A stretch of 14,822 nucleotides of DNA from Gammaproteobacteria bacterium. GTDB lineage: Bacteria > Pseudomonadota > Gammaproteobacteria > Xanthomonadales > Wenzhouxiangellaceae. The notes beneath the pieces were generated by a model that saw nothing but the letters and a program-made list of their open reading frames with translations, was not told the DNA's origin and made no database searches. Position numbers and translations under genes: made by a program. The stretch is from the NCBI GenBank assembly GCA_003561495.1, contig PWWM01000236.1, positions 1 to 14,822 on the forward strand. Reading direction: 5' to 3'. Shown piece after piece: positions 13,753-14,822 of the stretch; the first letter of the stretch is position 1; each line of letters opens with the position of its first letter.

Positions 13753-13757
13753 GGAAA
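13741..13757. terminator. Hairpin at the end of the 8-base array
   Basis: TTTCCGG-TTT-CCGGAAA forms a perfect 7-base stem with a 3-base loop between the convergent receptor and serine hydrolase genes. It has no T run on either side in the sense of either gene, so an intrinsic terminator role is only weakly supported. Confidence 0.3.
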
Positions 13758-13783
13758 GCTTCCCTGACCCCTGAGTTCCGTCA

Positions 13784-14822
13784 CTACTCGGTCATTAACT
13801 CGGTAATGGCCGCCGCCGGGGCCGAGGCGGAGCTTGAGCCGGGGGGTGTGTAGGGTTCGCGTTCGACCATGAGCGGCTGTTCGAGGACGGCTCTCCAGAA
13901 GCCGGTGGTGATTTCATTGAGGGCCGACGACTCGGCATTGAGCAACACCCCCAGGCCAATCCCGCGCTGGGGCGAATAGGCCACTTCGGCCACAAAGCCC
14001 CGCACCCAGCCGCTGTGCAGGACGATTTCTTCGCTGCCGGCGGTGTAGATGCGCCACCCCAGGCCATAGTGGGCCTCGGTCAGCAGATCACGCCAGCCGC
14101 GCCGACGTAATTCGCGGGCGGAATGGATTCGTTTCTCGGTCAACTCCCTCAAAAGTGCCGGCGGGATGACATCCGGGCGGTGTCCCGTCTGGGCAATCAG
14201 CCACTGTCCAAGGTCCAGGGCACTGGCGTTGACGCCGGCGGCCGGTGAGACCCGGTAATAGTTTTCATTGACATCGGTGGCAAACCACAGCTGGCCGCGA
14301 CGGACATGCGGCCAGGCCCGGTTGTCACTGCGCAGGAATGCCTGCATGCCGGCCGATGCCTGGTCCATGCCCAGTGGCTGGAACAGGCGTTCGGCCAGGA
14401 GTTCATCATAGTTGCGACCGGTGGTCTGTTCGATGGCCGGGCCAACCAGGGCAAACAGCACATTCTGGTAGGTGTAGCACTGGCCCGGGGCGCACATCGG
14501 TTCCAGCTCACGAAAACGCGGCACGATCTGATCCAGTGACTGGCTGGCATTGAGCAGATTGTCATAGGCATTGGGCACGATGCCGGTGGTCTGGCCCAGC
14601 AGATGATGCAGGCGAAGCTGGTGAGCATGATCGGGACGGGCGAGACTGAATTCGGGCACGAATCCGATCACCGGATCATCCCAGTTCAGCCGACCCTCTT
14701 CCACCATCAGGGCGGCCAGCTGGGCGGCGAAGGTCTTGGACACCGAGGCGATTCGAAACACGGTTTCGATCGTGACCGGGTCTGGCTTGCCATTGGCGCG
14801 AACCCCATGGCCGCTGGCCCCG
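13784..14822 (-). CDS. Beta-lactamase-family serine hydrolase, N-terminus outside the window
   Basis: The frame is open from the window edge to a TAG at 13784-13786 and covers about 345 residues. The GTG at 14761 is an internal valine rather than a start, because family-like sequence (GKPDPVTIETVFRIASVSK) continues upstream of it. Motifs of the class C beta-lactamase/DD-peptidase fold are present. SVSK carries the nucleophilic serine at codon 14744-14746. YTYQN gives the Tyr-x-Asn motif. VLHSGWVRG supplies the HxG motif in place of KTG, as is common in esterases of this family. The C-terminus is a Ser/Ala/Pro-rich tail (PPGSSSASAPAAA). The role could be an esterase, a D-amino-acid or peptide hydrolase, or a penicillin-binding-like protein; true beta-lactamase activity is not implied. 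A signal peptide, if any, lies outside the window. Confidence 0.9.
   Translation of the reverse strand, partial: GASGHGVRANGKPDPVTIETVFRIASVSKTFAAQLAALMVEEGRLNWDDPVIGFVPEFSLARPDHAHQLRLHHLLGQTTGIVPNAYDNLLNASQSLDQIVPRFRELEPMCAPGQCYTYQNVLFALVGPAIEQTTGRNYDELLAERLFQPLGMDQASAGMQAFLRSDNRAWPHVRRGQLWFATDVNENYYRVSPAAGVNASALDLGQWLIAQTGHRPDVIPPALLRELTEKRIHSARELRRRGWRDLLTEAHYGLGWRIYTAGSEEIVLHSGWVRGFVAEVAYSPQRGIGLGVLLNAESSALNEITTGFWRAVLEQPLMVEREPYTPPGSSSASAPAAAITELMTE

Noticed and set aside
13374..13784. A minus-strand open frame whose translation contains a repetitive NQTNKPTNRQ-like stretch
   Set aside because: The repetitive peptide is simply the 8-base DNA array read in one frame, and the rest is antisense to the TonB receptor.
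13784..14822. Antibiotic-resistance beta-lactamase
   Set aside because: The HxG motif in place of KTG and the general serine-hydrolase look fit the broad esterase/peptidase family. Nothing shows lactam hydrolysis.

Overview
The window is an ordinary-looking stretch of GC-rich bacterial chromosome, most likely from a gammaproteobacterium. The products resemble gammaproteobacterial proteins, and two blocks keep gene order known from that class: bcp <- -> dapA -> bamC, and pcnB -> folK near panB -> panC. A lineage near Xanthomonadales/Chromatiales (Wenzhouxiangella-like) is a guess from overall flavour, not something shown here. I see no tRNA, rRNA, CRISPR, transposase or prophage gene. Coding density is very high, and no gene-free stretch exceeds 300 bases.

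Layout. (1) 1-203: 3' end of PEP carboxylase (ppc). (2) 266-1021: NRDE/TANGO2-family protein, convergent by 7 bases with (3) a minus-strand pair, bcp peroxiredoxin (2469-2933) then a PIN-PhoH fusion ATPase (1029-2420). (4) A divergent 150-base spacer leads to dapA (3084-3968) and a short BamC-like lipoprotein (4030-4659), which nearly abuts fdxA (4665-4988, minus). (5) A 92-base divergent spacer with overlapping promoter-like elements drives fdxA leftward and a tight run pcnB-folK-panB-panC (5081-8575) rightward. Its junctions overlap by 4 bases or fewer, linking RNA polyadenylation, folate and pantothenate genes. (6) A minus-strand three-gene run reads thioesterase (10284-9796), lipoprotein (9799-9389), ParA-like ATPase (9373-8732). 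(7) On the plus strand, an MFS transporter (10352-11668) overlaps a TonB-dependent receptor (11661-13682), a probable two-step import system for an unknown ligand. (8) A beta-lactamase-fold serine hydrolase (13784-14822, minus) is cut by the window edge.

The most unusual signal is non-coding. Three of the spacers in the right half are filled with short tandem arrays sharing the core GGTTT but with different unit lengths: 9 bases at 8567-8611 with an inverted partner array at 8633-8677, 7 bases (GGTTTAA on the minus strand) at 10313-10340, and 8 bases at 13694-13733. Two lie directly after stop codons of convergent genes, and the 7-base array sits in a divergent promoter region. No feature list I know names them. 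They are the best candidate here for something undescribed, although simple replication slippage is the null explanation. The protein-coding content contains no obvious new defence or mobile system. The orphan ParA operon is the least explained gene cluster.
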